A DNA stretch of 64,000 nucleotides from Ctena decussata (taxonomy: Eukaryota > Mollusca > Bivalvia > Lucinida > Lucinidae), in contig OZ022508.1 of assembly GCA_963989385.1 (NCBI GenBank), forward strand, positions 53,917,087 to 53,981,086, written 5' to 3'. A program made the translations under genes and the position numbers. Positions 32,173 to 44,342 of this stretch are shown one piece after another. Below the pieces are notes generated by a model, which was given only the letters and a program-made list of their open reading frames with translations, ran no database searches and was not told where the DNA came from. Within the stretch, counting starts at the first letter, position 1, and each line of letters begins with the position of its first letter.

Positions 32173-33447
32173 TAGTGCAAGACTAGTGTATCTTGAGATA
32201 GACTTGTATTGCTCTAAATCTAAATCTAAATCTAAACTTTTATCATTATTGTATTGCTCTAATAAAATTGGATTTATGAGTAAGCATAGACTGATTTTAA
32301 TGCCATTACAAAAAGATTAATTATTTGGTCGGGATTTTTGACATTTGTAAGTTCGTCCCGTTTATTTCACCAGTTTTGATGCAAAATCTAACTACGAATT
32401 TTCTGATTGGATAAAATTAATGAACTCAATATAAAAGAATTTGGCGCTTTTACGCCTTACAGTTGGATCTCATCGACAGTTGTGTTCAGTGGCTACGAAG
32501 AATATTTTGAAGATTTTTCCTAGCAGAATCGTCGTTGAATTATTTGAACATTACAGCGTTTTGTAGTGATGTTCACATGGAGCATTTGGTTCTTGCTGTA
32601 GCCATTGTTGTCTTGGTTTCCTCCCTGACCTTTTCGCTAAGTCTGCATATTTAGACCATCTATTTTCCACTATGAATGGTGTTTAATAAAGCATAGACTA
32701 GATAAAGCATATAATGTCTTCCAAGGGAAAGACTCTTGAGAGAAACAGACTCATTCTTCTTCAGAATAATTTTCAAGCTTAAGCTGTAGTTCACTTGCAA
32801 ATCTAGTTATAGCAGCCAAAGGAGCTAGGCCTAAGACAAGCTCAAGGTTCCTCAGAAATACTAAAGATGTTGATTGTAAAAGGATGAATGAGGGTTATGG
32901 TGTGTTTGAGCGGTCTGATCCGACTGGACAGGTATAAGTCTGAGAATTTTGTTCTTCTTGTTCTCAAATTTGTAACGATTAATAATCCTATTTGGAGAAT
33001 AACTGTGTTTTGAGACACTTCATTTCCAATGTAAAAAGATGAGCAAAGTATTTATCAGGTTTTGTATCTCACATTTTGCTTTGTTGTGTGCCTTTGTTTT
33101 TTGTTTAATACTTAATTCATATATTAACTTGTTTGATATACATGTGCAAGTGTTTTGGTCATTTCGTGTAATATCTTGCTTATTTAATTAAATGTGGATA
33201 CATTTCTGATGATATGACCAGATTTGAACTTGTTGAATTACCGTTTAGTTTTTGTGGCATTGGATAGTGTTCCTAAAGTAGATGACAGATGCATAGATAA
33301 ATGAAATTGAATTATGTATGCATTTCTTTCTATATATTATGTAAATGTGTCAAATTTCATGTTAATACTTTGTTTATGTACTTCAATAATCCGTTTTTGC
33401 TTCTCCTGAAAAGTTTCAAAATATGGAGTTAGACTAGTCTTGCACTA
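32173..33447. mobile_element. Region bounded by 15-bp TIR TAGTGCAAGACTAGT
   Basis: TAGTGCAAGACTAGT at 32173-32187 and its exact complement at 33433-33447. A related motif (cccaagactagtctaact) lies at about 28850, on the other side of the RT. The interval is AT-rich, with a TATAAAAG at about 32430 and a 25-codon hydrophobic frame at 32577. It could be a 1.27-kb transposon or terminal sequence of the Penelope-like element. Confidence 0.5.
32577..32654 (+). CDS. 25-residue hydrophobic mini-ORF (speculative)
   Basis: ATG at 32577 opens a frame of 25 residues ending in TAG (32652-32654) that reads as one membrane helix (LVLAVAIVVLVSSLTF). A TATA-like TATAAAAG lies about 145 bases upstream. Short single-helix peptides do occur in animals, but a frame this short is expected by chance in a 64-kb window, and it sits inside a repeat-bounded interval. 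Confidence 0.15.
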   Translation: MEHLVLAVAIVVLVSSLTFSLSLHI

Positions 33448-33719
33448 AACCCTCGATATGTCACCAAGAGCCGCAACTCGGTCAAAACAGTCCATTCCAA
33501 CATACTAAGTCACATGCACATTTCCATATTTACGATGGCAATCCGCATTATTTCAAATCAATCCAGGGTAAGGCGTAAAAGAAATTACAAACATAAGACA
33601 GGAAGTTCTACTATTAACTGGAGGACTAACGCTGTAAATAATAGACACAAAATTTCTAAATCATCATCAAATGGGTTTAACATCAAATTCTAATAGTATG
33701 CCTAATCGTTTCTTTACTG

Positions 33720-34440
33720 GTATTTTAAAATTAGAATATGCAGTTGTCAAACTCACTGGGCCAGTTGATGCATATTTCATATAAAACCTCCATGGTGCAT
33801 AAAATAAAAATTATTGAAATGATCATTGTCAACTGACCAAGATGACCGTCATGCCCACATACACTTAACCGTTCTAAAACTCATCTTCTCCATAACTAAA
33901 AGGCTGATGACATTGAAAGTCGGCAGGAATCATCAGGCCCTACAAGGTTTCTCCAAATGATGGATTACATTGCCTAATTTACGGCAACGCCAACTTTGTT
34001 CCTACGTTTGTACAAAAGAAAATGCTTAAACAGTAGATATCTCAGAAATCATTTAAGCCGAGATATTGTAGTTTGTTAATATTGCTAAGTAAATGAATAC
34101 ATGAAGACATAAGGTAAACGAGACTTTAGAATAAAAATATGCACTCCTCCTACATGCATGCAACTGGGCCTAGTGAAGCTATATTTAATAAGAAACCTCT
34201 GTTACATCGCAATGAAAATTGATTCAGAACACTAATGTCACATGAGGACAAGACGGCTGCGATATCCTTATATTTTAAATACCTTAAAACTCCTTATCCA
34301 GGGGCCAATGTCTTTGAATTTTTATATGTTGCAATAGGTAATGAAATTATCTAAATTTGTTTAAACTATTCTCTGTCATAGGGAAAAGTGTTTAAATTGT
34401 GAATTTTATAGAAGCTATTGCTGTCAAAAAATGTTAAAAA
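33720..34440 (-). repeat. Old, decayed relative of the ~450-bp-unit elements
   Basis: The words tcactgggccagttgatgca, catataaaacctccatgg, tgaccaagatgaccgtcatg and cttctccataactaaaagg match the unit of copies A, B and C with many changes. No ends were recognised. Confidence 0.5.
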
Positions 34441-35700
34441 TTGTTAATCTAAATTTATGAATATAAGAATACCAATGGTCACTGTCGTTTTTTTACCTTT
34501 GGTCGAGGTTCCTGGGGTTTCAAAGTAAAATATGATCCCTTCAAAAGCTCGTAAGCATATTGAAGCAATATTTAACATGGAACCTCTATGAAACATGGAA
34601 ATGAGAAGACAGCAAAATGAGCTAGAAAATATAAACGTTCCTTTTGCAACGCTCCTGTAAAAGCGTTCAACTGTCAAATGTCCGACATGGAAAAGAAAGG
34701 TAACTCAATATAGCTCTCACAATGACAACTTGGTGTCAAATGAGATCTTGCGATGGAAGATCATACATGCATGTGCTGTCCAAATATGCCCTTGATAACT
34801 TTGTTCCGAGCAGAGTATCCTTGTAATTAAAAGCTGAAAGAGTTCCTTGAAGAGCAGAGAACACATTTAGAAGAAGTAACATGGGCCATACTACGTAGTT
34901 TCCGCAAAAAAGCATCATTAGTGACCCTGACAGTATCTGCAGATGAAACCAGAAAAAACATACTTAATTTGTTAATTTTAATTGGGCAGTCGATTCAATG
35001 ACTGGTTATTATAAAAAAGGGTCTAAATAATATAAAAGACGATGATCTAGAATTAAAGTCTAAACCAATCTAAATTTCAGATTTATCAGAATATAATCTC
35101 TGATCTCAGAGGACGAAAATGAAATATAATCTGCACTGTAGATGATGTACGGGGAGACGTTTAACGGCCGCCACACGGCACAACCCTAGCTCCTGTAAGT
35201 TGAAACACAACCTTGCCGACACAGTTGAAAGAATACCTGCTAACATAAAAGCGGTGTCTGAAAGGGGAATTGATATTACCACGCATTTTTTGTCAATTTA
35301 TAATATTTAGTTAAGTTATTCTGTACTTTGCATACTACAGACTAATTTGTGTGAAAATGTCTCCATGATATTTATGCATTTTTACTTCTTGGATTTTATT
35401 TATGCTGCATTTATTCCAGCAATTGAATGAAAAACGTATTCAACGTATGATAGTTTAAACGTATTTTATTGCTTCTAAATACAGCAATGGGGTCGGGCCA
35501 CAAGTTCTCACAACATTAGTTACGGCCCTTCCCCTACAGTGCAAATCATAAAGCATATAAATACACATACATGACAGCATAGCACTAGATAGATATGATT
35601 AGAAAAGCCCACAGCATATCACAAAGTAAGTTAAAGAACAATACTATGTTCGAAGCATTCGCCTGCATGCACATAACCAGCCAATGTAGAATGATAGCTA
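34441..35700. other. Intergenic DNA, nothing recognised
   Basis: AT-rich sequence with only short frames. No repeat family of this window was identified in it. Confidence 0.4.
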
Positions 35701-35705
35701 AGGTA

Positions 35706-35881
35706 GAGTCGGGTAACTTCGGACATGGGGGTAAATTCGGACGTACTCATGCAAACAGTGAAACTCCAGATGAGACGACTCATAATGTTTGGCCATTTAT
35801 TTTTGTTTTAGCAAACAACTGACATATAAAGGAAACGGTGTCATTGTCCGAATCTACCCGCTGTCCGAAGTTACCCGACTC
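35706..35881. mobile_element. MITE with ~37-bp TIR (GAGTCGGGTAACTTCGGACA)
   Basis: GAGTCGGGTAACTTCGGACA, continuing tgggggtaaattcggac, on the left and its near complement on the right; total about 176 bases. No coding content. Confidence 0.85.
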
Positions 35882-36310
35882 TCCCCTGCTAAAACAGACC
35901 TTGCAATAATTCTATGTAACTAGACTATTATTCACAATAAAAGAATTTGGTTTATGAAGATTTAATATATATATAGAATAGTACAAAATGTTCACATAAA
36001 GTGACTAATGCAATGTCTGGGCAGATTTTATGCAGTAACTACGTTTTCCATTGAAAAATAAATGTACAGTTCCATAGGCCACAGACTTTGAGAATTTTAC
36101 CTATCGGTTTTAGATCTGATAGCCAAATGTTATTCCTGCCGTATGTTTTCCTCTATAAATATACATTAGATCCTCCGAAAGGGTCTGCAAGCGCATGACG
36201 TCTCCGCAAGGTCCAGTTCTGAATACCCACTATGATGTATTTTCCATAGTATAAAGGATTTCAAAAATATTTAATACCGCAGAGTTATGCAGCATTTTTT
36301 AAATTCAAAT

Positions 36311-36487
36311 AGTCAAACCTGTCTTAAGAGGTCACTGTATTAAGGGGCCACCTGCCATTAACAGCCACTAATTTTGGGTCCCTTGGACCAAAATACTGTG
36401 CAAATGGACCTATATTAAGGTGTTACCTGTCTTAAGCAGCCACTTTTTGTGGGTCCCCTGGGGTGACCCTTAAGACAGGTTTGACTG
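36311..36487. mobile_element. MITE with TIR AGTCAAACCTGTCTTAAG
   Basis: AGTCAAACCTGTCTTAAGag at 36311 and ccttaagacaggtttgact ending at about 36486, with inner repeats of ttaagnnnccac and gggtcccttgg. About 177 bases, non-coding. Confidence 0.85.
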
Positions 36488-37239
36488 TACTTCAATATAA
36501 ATGACACAATACTGTTGTCATAATTTTGTAATGCTAATAATGACACTTTTAAAGCTAATTATAACGTACTTTAATATCAACACAGCCGAAATATATTTCT
36601 GTCTCACATGCATGATATCTAAATGCTAGATTGAAGCAGTTGGTTCTTATGCAATGACTTTAGCTATGATTTAGAAAGGATTTTCGGAAATGATGTACAT
36701 TTAATTTGGAGTGGGGGAGGGGGAGTATTTTGTCAACAATATTTGGCACTCAGTTTTTCGTAAAATGGATAATAGTTAAATGTTTGAAAATTAGCTAACA
36801 GATAAGGAATTTATGTCAAAAATAACTTTAAACAGGTTTGAATTGTCAAGGGAGATAATTCATGATCATAAACTTCATCCTGGCCACATTGTTGATCTAA
36901 ATAATAGCTTATGATTTCGAAGTCTTTTGTTGCAACTGAGGCTGGTTTCGAGCGATTAGAATAAAATATTTAGACTTTTCTCAGGAAAATAATATCTTCC
37001 CCTTGCAGACAAATAAAGCTGGAAACGAGAACTCATCCAACTTTTACGTCTTCAGAACTATATCTCAATCTTAACGCTTGTTCTATTGATAACAGTTATT
37101 ACATGTGACCACAAAAGACACTCGGTGACAATTTCCAATTGAACAAGGATTTTCTTAGTTTGACCCTAACAAGAGCATGTTTAATATGGACAATACGGGC
37201 AAAGTGAAATTAGACTGCTGTGTCAGATTAAACAGTTAT

Positions 37240-38740
37240 CCTAAGGATTATTGATATCTCCAAAAATGTTGTCTTATAAATATAGGTCACAGAGATGATA
37301 TGAGGTCTATCTGGATTTATCATAACACCAAATATGATACAAGTCAATGAAATAGAGTAAGATATTTGCTAACATCACTGGACCATTAAATTTAGGTCGC
37401 ACTGACCAATAATTAATTTGGGGTCACTCACAGTGTCAGCCCAAACCATTAATCTAAGATCTAAGTATTATACAGTGAATGAAATAGCGTAAGAGATACT
37501 GGCTAAAATCACTTGACCATGAAATATAGTCACGCTTACCTACAATTAGTATTAGGTTACATAAAATGTCAGCCCAAACAATGAACCGAAGTATAATGCA
37601 AATCTACGAAATAGTGTTGGAGAAATAAGGTAAAAGCACTGGCCCATGTAATATAGGCTACAGTGACCAACAGTTATAATGAGGTCACTCAAATAGCAAT
37701 CCATAAGAGGTAAAATCACTGGATATCACTGCACAACAATAAGTATGAGTTCACTTTCAGATAAAGATTAGAAATGTGGACAATCAGAGTGTCATCCTAA
37801 ACCATTAACCCAAGTTAAATGCAAATCACTGAAAAAGTGTAAGAAATATAAGGCACAATCATTGGACAATTAATTATAAGTAACGCTGTCCAACAATCAG
37901 TATGAGGTAATTCACAATATAAGTTGAATTATGGGTTCACCTATAAGGTAATTCATTTAAATGTTGTTTTAAATATATGGCAAAATCACTGGACAATGAA
38001 ATGTAAATGACAGTCACCTACCTTATTTTCAAGTCAAACATAGGGTCATACTGCCTCATTATCAGATGCTCTATGTTAATGGATCAAAAACTCCTCAGGG
38101 TATAAGGAAACGTCACTGAACCATAAAATTTAGGTCAATACAATCTAATATTATTTGGAGGTCATAGTGACTCATTATCCCGAGCTATCACATTTACATA
38201 TCTAAATTTATTCTTAAAGGTATAAGGTAAAAACATTCGACCTTGAAGTATAGATCACTGCGATATATACGTTTGGTTCTATGGTGAAACATCCGGCCAT
38301 ACTGATTTATCTCCCCCAAGCGATCATGTTCGTATATGAAATAATCTTCAAGATATAAGGCAAAATCACTGAACCATGAAAACCAGGTCAAGAAGACCAA
38401 TTTTATTCTGAGGTTAACATCGAGTTCACCCTAGACATATTCTCAAGGAATCATGTTCATACATCAATTAGTCTTCAAGATAAAAGTTCATATCACTGGA
38501 TTATGTTATACAGGTACCTATGACTCACTTGAATTTTAAGGGCAAACATAGGACCAAACTGACTTATTATCCCACGATATCATGTTCATTCAACAAATAG
38601 ACTTCACGATATAAGGCAAAATAACTGGAGTATGAAATAAAGGTCACTGTGTCCTGCCTTTTTTTTAATCATGTTCATACATCAATTAGTCTTGAAGATA
38701 TATCGCAAGATCACTGGACCATAAGATGTAGGTCATGTTC
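37240..38740 (+). repeat. Diverged tandem array (AAATCACTGGACCATGAAATA)
   Basis: The phrases gnaaaatcactggaccatgaa, ataggtcacagtgacc and gaggtcac recur roughly every 110-170 bases from about 37260 to 38740 with heavy divergence. No coding content. Confidence 0.55.
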
Positions 38741-38899
38741 CAATGTGCATAACTGCCTTCAGTGGATTCTCCACATATTTTCCTGTGTAGCAAGACTCTA
38801 CATCTTTTGATTACTTAAAAACTGCGCTTAGCGCAATAGATGAATAGTATTTTCTATGTTCTATAATCCGTGAAATATAAGTTAGGGCCCAATATGCAT

Positions 38900-40060
38900 T
38901 GCTACTTTTAGTATATATTCACCATATGTTTCAATGGAGAAAGTTTGAAGACTACCCCTTTCGGACGCTTTAAAATGGAGAAAGTTTGAAGACTATCCCT
39001 TTTGGACAATTTCAAACTGAGCTAAACACAACAGGTGAATATGTTTTATATGTTTCGTTAAATATAGATCATGGCCAATAGGCATCGCTGCTTTCAGAAG
39101 CTCTTCTCAAAATGTATCACTGGAGCAAGTTGGAAAACACTTACCAATGTGGTTACTTAGATACTAGGCCAAATGCATCAGGTGAATGTCTTTTATGTTC
39201 AGTCTACCGTGAAATGAAGGTCATGGCCATTAGGCATCACTGTTCTTAGTAGCATTTTTCCATATGTATCTTTGGAGCAAGTTTGAAGACTCTATCCCTT
39301 TTGGTTACTTAGAAATGGAGATTAACGCAACGGGTGATTTTGTTTCTATGTTCAATGATAGTGGAATATAGGCAAGATTTCAGTAGATCTTCCCCAGATG
39401 TATCCATGGAGCAAGTTTGAAGCCTCTGTCACTTTTTGTTGAAAACTGAGATTACCACAACAGGTGAATATTTTTTCTTTGTTCAGTGATCCGGTTTGAT
39501 CTAGTTTGGTTGGTTGGTTAGGATTAATGTCTCTTTGTATATCAAGCCGTCTCTCAGAGAGACGGAGAAAGAAGAGAGATATGACAGGGGAGACAAATAA
39601 ACACCCCAAACCGCACCTACTGCAAGCAAATTGGGCCGTTGCCCTACTATTTTCCATATTAGTAGGATGTCCCTGCACTGCCAGTTGCCCAGCACTAATG
39701 GCCGACCACGACCACCCCCTGTATATATGGACCAAGGACTGTCACTTTTAATTTCTTGAAACTGAGCTAAGAGTAACAGTTAAATGTTTTGCTATAGTCA
39801 ATGATCCGTTAAATAAAGGTCATGGCCAAACATGAATCGCTGCTTTCAGTAGATCCCCCCATGATGTATGTATGAAGCAAGTTTGTAGACTGTTTCCCTT
39901 TTTGTTACTTAGACACTGAGCTAAACGTAACAGGTGAATATTTTATGTTCAGTGATCCGTCAAATAGGATCACGGCCTGATAAGCAACGCTGCTTGCAGT
40001 AGATATTCCCTAGTTGTATCTATGGAGCAAGTTAGAAGACTTTCTGGGTATAGCATGAGC
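38900..40060 (+). repeat. Tandem array, ~145-bp unit
   Basis: The core ggagcaagtttgaagactct recurs near 38980, 39125, 39266, 39407, 39873 and 40025. Companion words are gttacttagaaactgagc, acaggtgaatattttatg and tcatggccaa. The array is interrupted by a foreign segment at about 39490-39745. Confidence 0.65.
39490..39745 (+). mobile_element. Insertion of the dispersed repeat into the 145-bp array
   Basis: The array stops after cagtgatccg and resumes at ttcttgaaactgagctaa. Between them lies a relative of 26890-27365 (agccgtctctcagagagacg, attagtaggatgtccctgca, ccgaccacgaccaccccc). Junctions are approximate. Confidence 0.6.
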
Positions 40061-40188
40061 ACTATTTAGTTTCGCAAAGTTGCGTTAAGAATGAAAGAAT
40101 GCCACAACTCACACTGGTCTGGCATTCAACACAGGTAACGAAGACAACGTCCAGGTTTCGTAATTCCTACGTCTATCCAACGACGAAA

Positions 40189-40216
40189 ATGGCGACTATC
40201 GCGAGGGGGCGAATCG
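40189..40216 (+). CDS. Possible first coding exon (speculative)
   Basis: A locally CpG-rich stretch contains gacgaaaATGGCG, encoding MATIARGRI, followed at once by a consensus donor CG|GTAAGTAAA at 40217. The arrangement resembles the short first exon of a housekeeping gene. No downstream exon was found to the right in this window, so no product can be named. Confidence 0.25.
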
Positions 40217-41298
40217 GTAAGTAAACTTTGTTTACGCATTGTAATGAAATGCTTCAGTTTTACCCTATAATAAATGCCTGACGGACCGCTAAAATTATCA
40301 TGCGTTTGGTGTGTATTGGTATTTTCTGCTTTTGCACGCAGGTTTAATCGTTGTGCTGGATCTCCGTTGAGAGGTGTTTGCTTTACAGTGTCTTTTCTAC
40401 ATGTGACGCCTAACTAATAAAATGAGATGTTTTGGAAAATTGTTTTGCTATGCGAACGAAGATACTGAATACTTGAAATGAATAAAATACCATTTTTGTA
40501 TTTGGAGTCGGTAATAGCGCTGTAATTAAGGAATTTTCATTACAACGCCCCTAGCAACGAGTCCAGTACAGCGGAAAAACAACGAAGTTTTTAATAAAAA
40601 GGTTAAATAAGCAGTTTCCAGAGCCCACTACAGATATTTTACATCATTTTACCGTTAACTATAGTTTTTATAACTTTCGTATGTGACAATGAAACGTTTA
40701 TGCCGTTTACTGCTGTATGACTCGCTAATATGTAGTCAGTCAGTTTGGCGGCATTATGTATATTTGCAATATTTTTCGACTGTATATGATTCCAGCCATT
40801 TTACCAAACTTGTAGCAGCCTGGTCCACAGTGAGCACACGATGATGGAACAACGTCTACCAAACGTCATAGACATTGCATAATATATGTACCTACCTTTA
40901 TAAAAGTTAGTGCAACAGTCGCGCATTTCTATATTTAATTGCTTCACCGCCACTAAACCCCAAAAATCGAAAGGAAAAGGTGATAGGCAGGTCCTAGAAA
41001 GCAACGGGCATCCCTCTCTGAACCATTTCGCGGGATACGGTAGTTGCAGACATCTGATAAGTAACGTCTACGTATTTACTCGCCAGCGCACCTCTCCCGC
41101 CTCCTCCCCCAGCCCCTCCTCTCCGCCCCCGCGTCCTGAAAAAAGGCGACAGACAAGGGCATCAGGAAGGGAGGGAGGAAAGGAGATTTCTGAGGCAACA
41201 AAACATGTTCTATTTCTATTCTACCCACTATAACCTAGCAAGGTGGTTGGGGCACCACAGTGGACTTCGCAACAATCCATTTTCACTTTGTCCTGTTA

Positions 41299-41580
41299 TC
41301 AGCTGCTCTGGTTAAGCTGGCAATGTTCGTCCCCGTCAACTCTTTTATATTGTCTTCCCACCTCTTTTTTCTGTCTAAATCTCCTTTTTTCTTTGACTGT
41401 GTCCCGTTGAATCGCCTTACTTAAGCCCGAAAACATGGAGACGTGGCCAGACCACCTTAGTTTCCGTTTCTTGACCATGGCCAGGAATTCACCATATTCT
41501 CCAATGGCAGCTTGGATCTTTCTGCGAACCTCCTCATTGGTTACGCGATCCTTGTTCATTAGTCTTCTGTGGCATCTCAT
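41299..41580 (-). pseudogene. 3'-terminal fragment of a LINE reverse transcriptase
   Basis: The minus strand encodes MRCHRRLMNKDRVTNEEVRR, then LAMVKKRKLRWSGHVSMFSG, the extreme C-terminal region shared by many non-LTR retrotransposon polymerases (the rvTNEEVR and VKkRKLrWyGHv motifs). Everything upstream of it (RT and endonuclease domains) is missing, as expected of a 5'-truncated LINE insertion. It is not functional. Confidence 0.7.
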
Positions 41581-41882
41581 TTCAATGGGTAAAAAAGGCT
41601 AAAAGTTTTCCATAGCCTACTGGCCGTAGGGCCAGTTGGCGTTAGACTTCGTTACGCTAACTTGGTAATATCAAAACATAAAATGCGCCGTGCCATGAGA
41701 AAAAATGGTATTTTAGAGCATGTGCGGTCAGCGAAAGTTCTGATCAGCCTGCGCACCTACGCAGCCTGATCACAACTTTTGTTGTTTTCTGGCACAATAA
41801 CTGTGTAAGCAGACAATGAAGATCGTTATCAAACTGCGCGTATGCGCAGGATAATTTGGTAGACTCATGTTTTTCCCGTTTT

Positions 41883-42165
41883 GCTCTTGATAGTCAGATG
41901 GCATCGATTTGTAACTGACTTATAAATCAGAGGTCCTGGGTTCGATACCCAATCTGGCCACATACGTCCGTTTCTCCTTCCGCTGATTCAAGAAGGGCAG
42001 ATGTCAGATACTGGCGAAAATATGTGCACTTAGTACTGGTTAACCGCTTAGGAGGTCTAAGCCTGCCCAGGAAGTGTGGTTAGGTTAACTGACCGTCCCG
42101 ACATGACCATAACTGTTTACCGTGGACGTAAAGCAACAAATCAGTCAATCAGTCAGTCAGTGTCC
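41883..42165 (+). mobile_element. tRNA-derived SINE
   Basis: A tRNA-like head with a perfect Pol III B box GGTTCGATACC (41939-41949) and a weak A box. The body reads gtactggttaaccgcttagg and gtggttaggttaactgaccg, followed by gtggacgtaaagcaacaaat and a short (AATCAGTC)n tail. Head, conserved body and short tandem tail are the usual mollusc SINE layout. Confidence 0.75.
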
Positions 42166-42244
42166 CTTTCAATCGGATTTCAGTTATATCGAGATGAAAG
42201 GCTGTGTGCAGTGGAAGCCTGAATTCCATCTACGGCGGAATAAG

Positions 42245-42356
42245 TACCCATTGGGCAAATAACATTAAATAAACTTTGAGTCAACCTTAATTCAACGTCA
42301 TTATGTTGAATCAAGGTTGATTAAATGTTGATTCAACGGTGTGTGCCTGCTGGGTA
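42245..42356. mobile_element. Short palindromic MITE (TTGAATCAAGGTTGATT)
   Basis: Ends TACCCAttgggca and tgcctgctgggta; the inside is made of inverted ttgaatcaa/ttgattcaac words. It shares the ctgctggg end with the CGACGT palindromes at 42652 and 45993. Confidence 0.6.
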
Positions 42357-42607
42357 AAGGTAAAGCTTCTTGACCCACTGTTTCTTGGGTAAAGCATAGG
42401 AAAGCGGAGCCCATCTCTCTCCTTTCGCTGCCATATCCTTCTCTGATTCAAAACTCATAGCCTATCTGGACATCGATATTTCATTCTAATTATGAATACA
42501 AGTGATACTGTATTTCTCCCCCTTGTTGTATGAAATTCGTGTATTTTTGATTTTGGGTGGAACATAATTTGCGACCAGCCCTAAATTATTACGTATATGA
42601 AAGTGCT

Positions 42608-42634
42608 TCTCTCTCTCTCTCTCTCTCTCTCTCT
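42608..42634 (+). repeat. (CT)n microsatellite
   Basis: Uninterrupted CT dinucleotide run. Confidence 0.9.
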
Positions 42635-42651
42635 TTGAAGTTTGGCCAGTT

Positions 42652-42790
42652 CCAGCAGGCACATGACGCCGATGCGACGTGATTACGTCGAATCGACGTC
42701 GACGCGACGTCATTTCGACGTCATATGCTGCAATACCTGCAGGACGTCGAAATGACATCACGTCGACGTAATTTTGATGTCTTTCCGTCT
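42652..42790. mobile_element. CGACGT-rich palindromic MITE (copy 1)
   Basis: Starts ccagcaggcacatgacgcc; the inside is a dense set of CGACGTCA-type palindromes, with gacgtcatttcgacgtcat opposing gacgtcgaaatgacatca. It resembles the 85-bp element at 45993. Confidence 0.6.
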
Positions 42791-42818
42791 CTGTCTTTTT
42801 TTCTCTCTCTCTCGTGTA

Positions 42819-42893
42819 GAAGCGGCAGTAGTATAGAGGATAAGGCGGAAGACTACCAATACAGAGATCGCACGTTCGATCCCCCGCTTCGCC
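42819..42893 (+). pseudogene. tRNA-derived SINE head
   Basis: gcggcagtagtatagaggat ... cacgttcgatcccccgcttc: recognisable A-box-like (TAGTATAGAGG) and B-box-like (CGTTCGATCCC) blocks in tRNA spacing. The stems do not fold fully, so it is a SINE head or tRNA relic. Confidence 0.5.
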
Positions 42894-43669
42894 AGTCTTT
42901 CGCAACTCACGTAATTAATTTCGGCAGTTATTTTTATATTCTTGACCTTATATAAATTTGTCTTATTAGTCAAATGGGTATTACTCTTTAGCATTAAGTA
43001 AAAAAGATAAAAACAAACTGAACCTGGGAAAACCCTTAACTGTCAAATGAACATACTCATTTGGTAAAGATAGAATAAGAGGTCTAGTCCACTGGGCATA
43101 AATGGGTCAAAGGAGGCCAAATTCCGCTAAGATCCATGCCGCTCTGACAAGTCAGTCTTAGTTTTAGAATACATGTAGTAGTAGCATATATATACAATAG
43201 CAGAAGCAAGTAATGAAAAAAATGCTATTTGAATTGAAACCGTTTATGAATTTAAACTAAAACATATAGTTGTATATATATTTTTGAAATAATAATCATG
43301 GATACTATTTTTTCTGTACAGACTAACGTCTTTTCATACGCCTGCTTAACCACGCCGAGTAAATTTTCACAGGTACCTCCGACGGAGGTACTAAAATTGG
43401 TTGTGACAACCATCCGGAGTGGCTTGTGCTTGGCAAAAGGTGACAATGAAAGGTAGACACCCAAAGACAAAATACCGTCAGAAACAAACTGTTTACGGGA
43501 TAAACAAAGGTTTGACAAATTTTGTCAGGATAAATAATTTCCCCGCAAAAGGAAAAAAATGGCGTAATTGTTTCATGACTGGTGAGGATTGAAAATATTC
43601 GATTGAAACGCAATATAACTAGTTACTATATGTATAAGCAGAGTAAAAGCTGACTACAAGGAGATAGTA

Positions 43670-43960
43670 GCGATGGCACTGTTAGTAGTGATTTACGCGC
43701 TCGACTACCGATACACAGGTCGCAGGTTTGATTCCTCGCGTCACCTGCTTTTCGAATAAGACTCTAAACCAAGTTCCATTGCCAGATGTGTGTTTGTAGA
43801 TGGGACGTAAAATCCGCGTCACTCAGTAGGAAACCACCGCAGATCCTGGTCAAACTACCCCCATGCATTCGGAGCAGTTTGATCTTTGTCTGGTTTGTTT
43901 GCTCGGGATTCCTGTCCCAGTGGTTTGGGTCATCAGGGCCAGTCAATGGCAGACCAGTGA
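43670..43960 (+). mobile_element. tRNA-derived SINE (second)
   Basis: Head gtagcgatggcactgttagt with the B box GGTTTGATTCC (43725-43735). The body contains gtgtgtttgtagatgggacg and aatccgcgtcactcagtagg. The 3' limit is not defined. Confidence 0.5.
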
Positions 43961-44084
43961 AATGAATAGGGACAAAGTTTTCTTGTGTTAGTATCACAAA
44001 AGCAAATAGCGCCATCTCTTACGAGATCGCTGGACGGATTTTTTTTATCGCTGGTGCTTCTAAACACACTATACGAAAGCATAT

Positions 44085-44317
44085 GAGCCACGACACGACA
44101 AACCCAACAAAGTGGCATGTGTGTCCAGCGAAGACTCAGATCAGCCTGGGTATTCGCAAAGACTGATAAGAGTCTGTGCTATCCGCATGAAGCTAGCTTA
44201 GACCCTTGGGTTTCCTTTTAGTGCATAGCAAATACTCTAATCGGACTGGGCGGGTGCCCAGGCTGATCTAAGTCTTCGCTGGACATGCCACTTTGTTGGT
44301 TTTGTCGTGACGCAGCT
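44085..44317. mobile_element. MITE of the GAGCCGCGACACGAC family (copy 3)
   Basis: Ends gagccacgacacgacaaacc and ttggttttgtcgtgacgcag; inner cagatcagcctgggtattcg and its inverted partner. It lies 25 bases from copy 4. Confidence 0.85.
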
Positions 44318-44342
44318 GCGCATAAGGACAATAACCTCATCT

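Noticed and set aside
40910..41233. 107-residue frame with Pro/Ser-rich stretch
   Set aside because: The composition follows a CCTCCTCC-type low-complexity run; no domain and no splice support.
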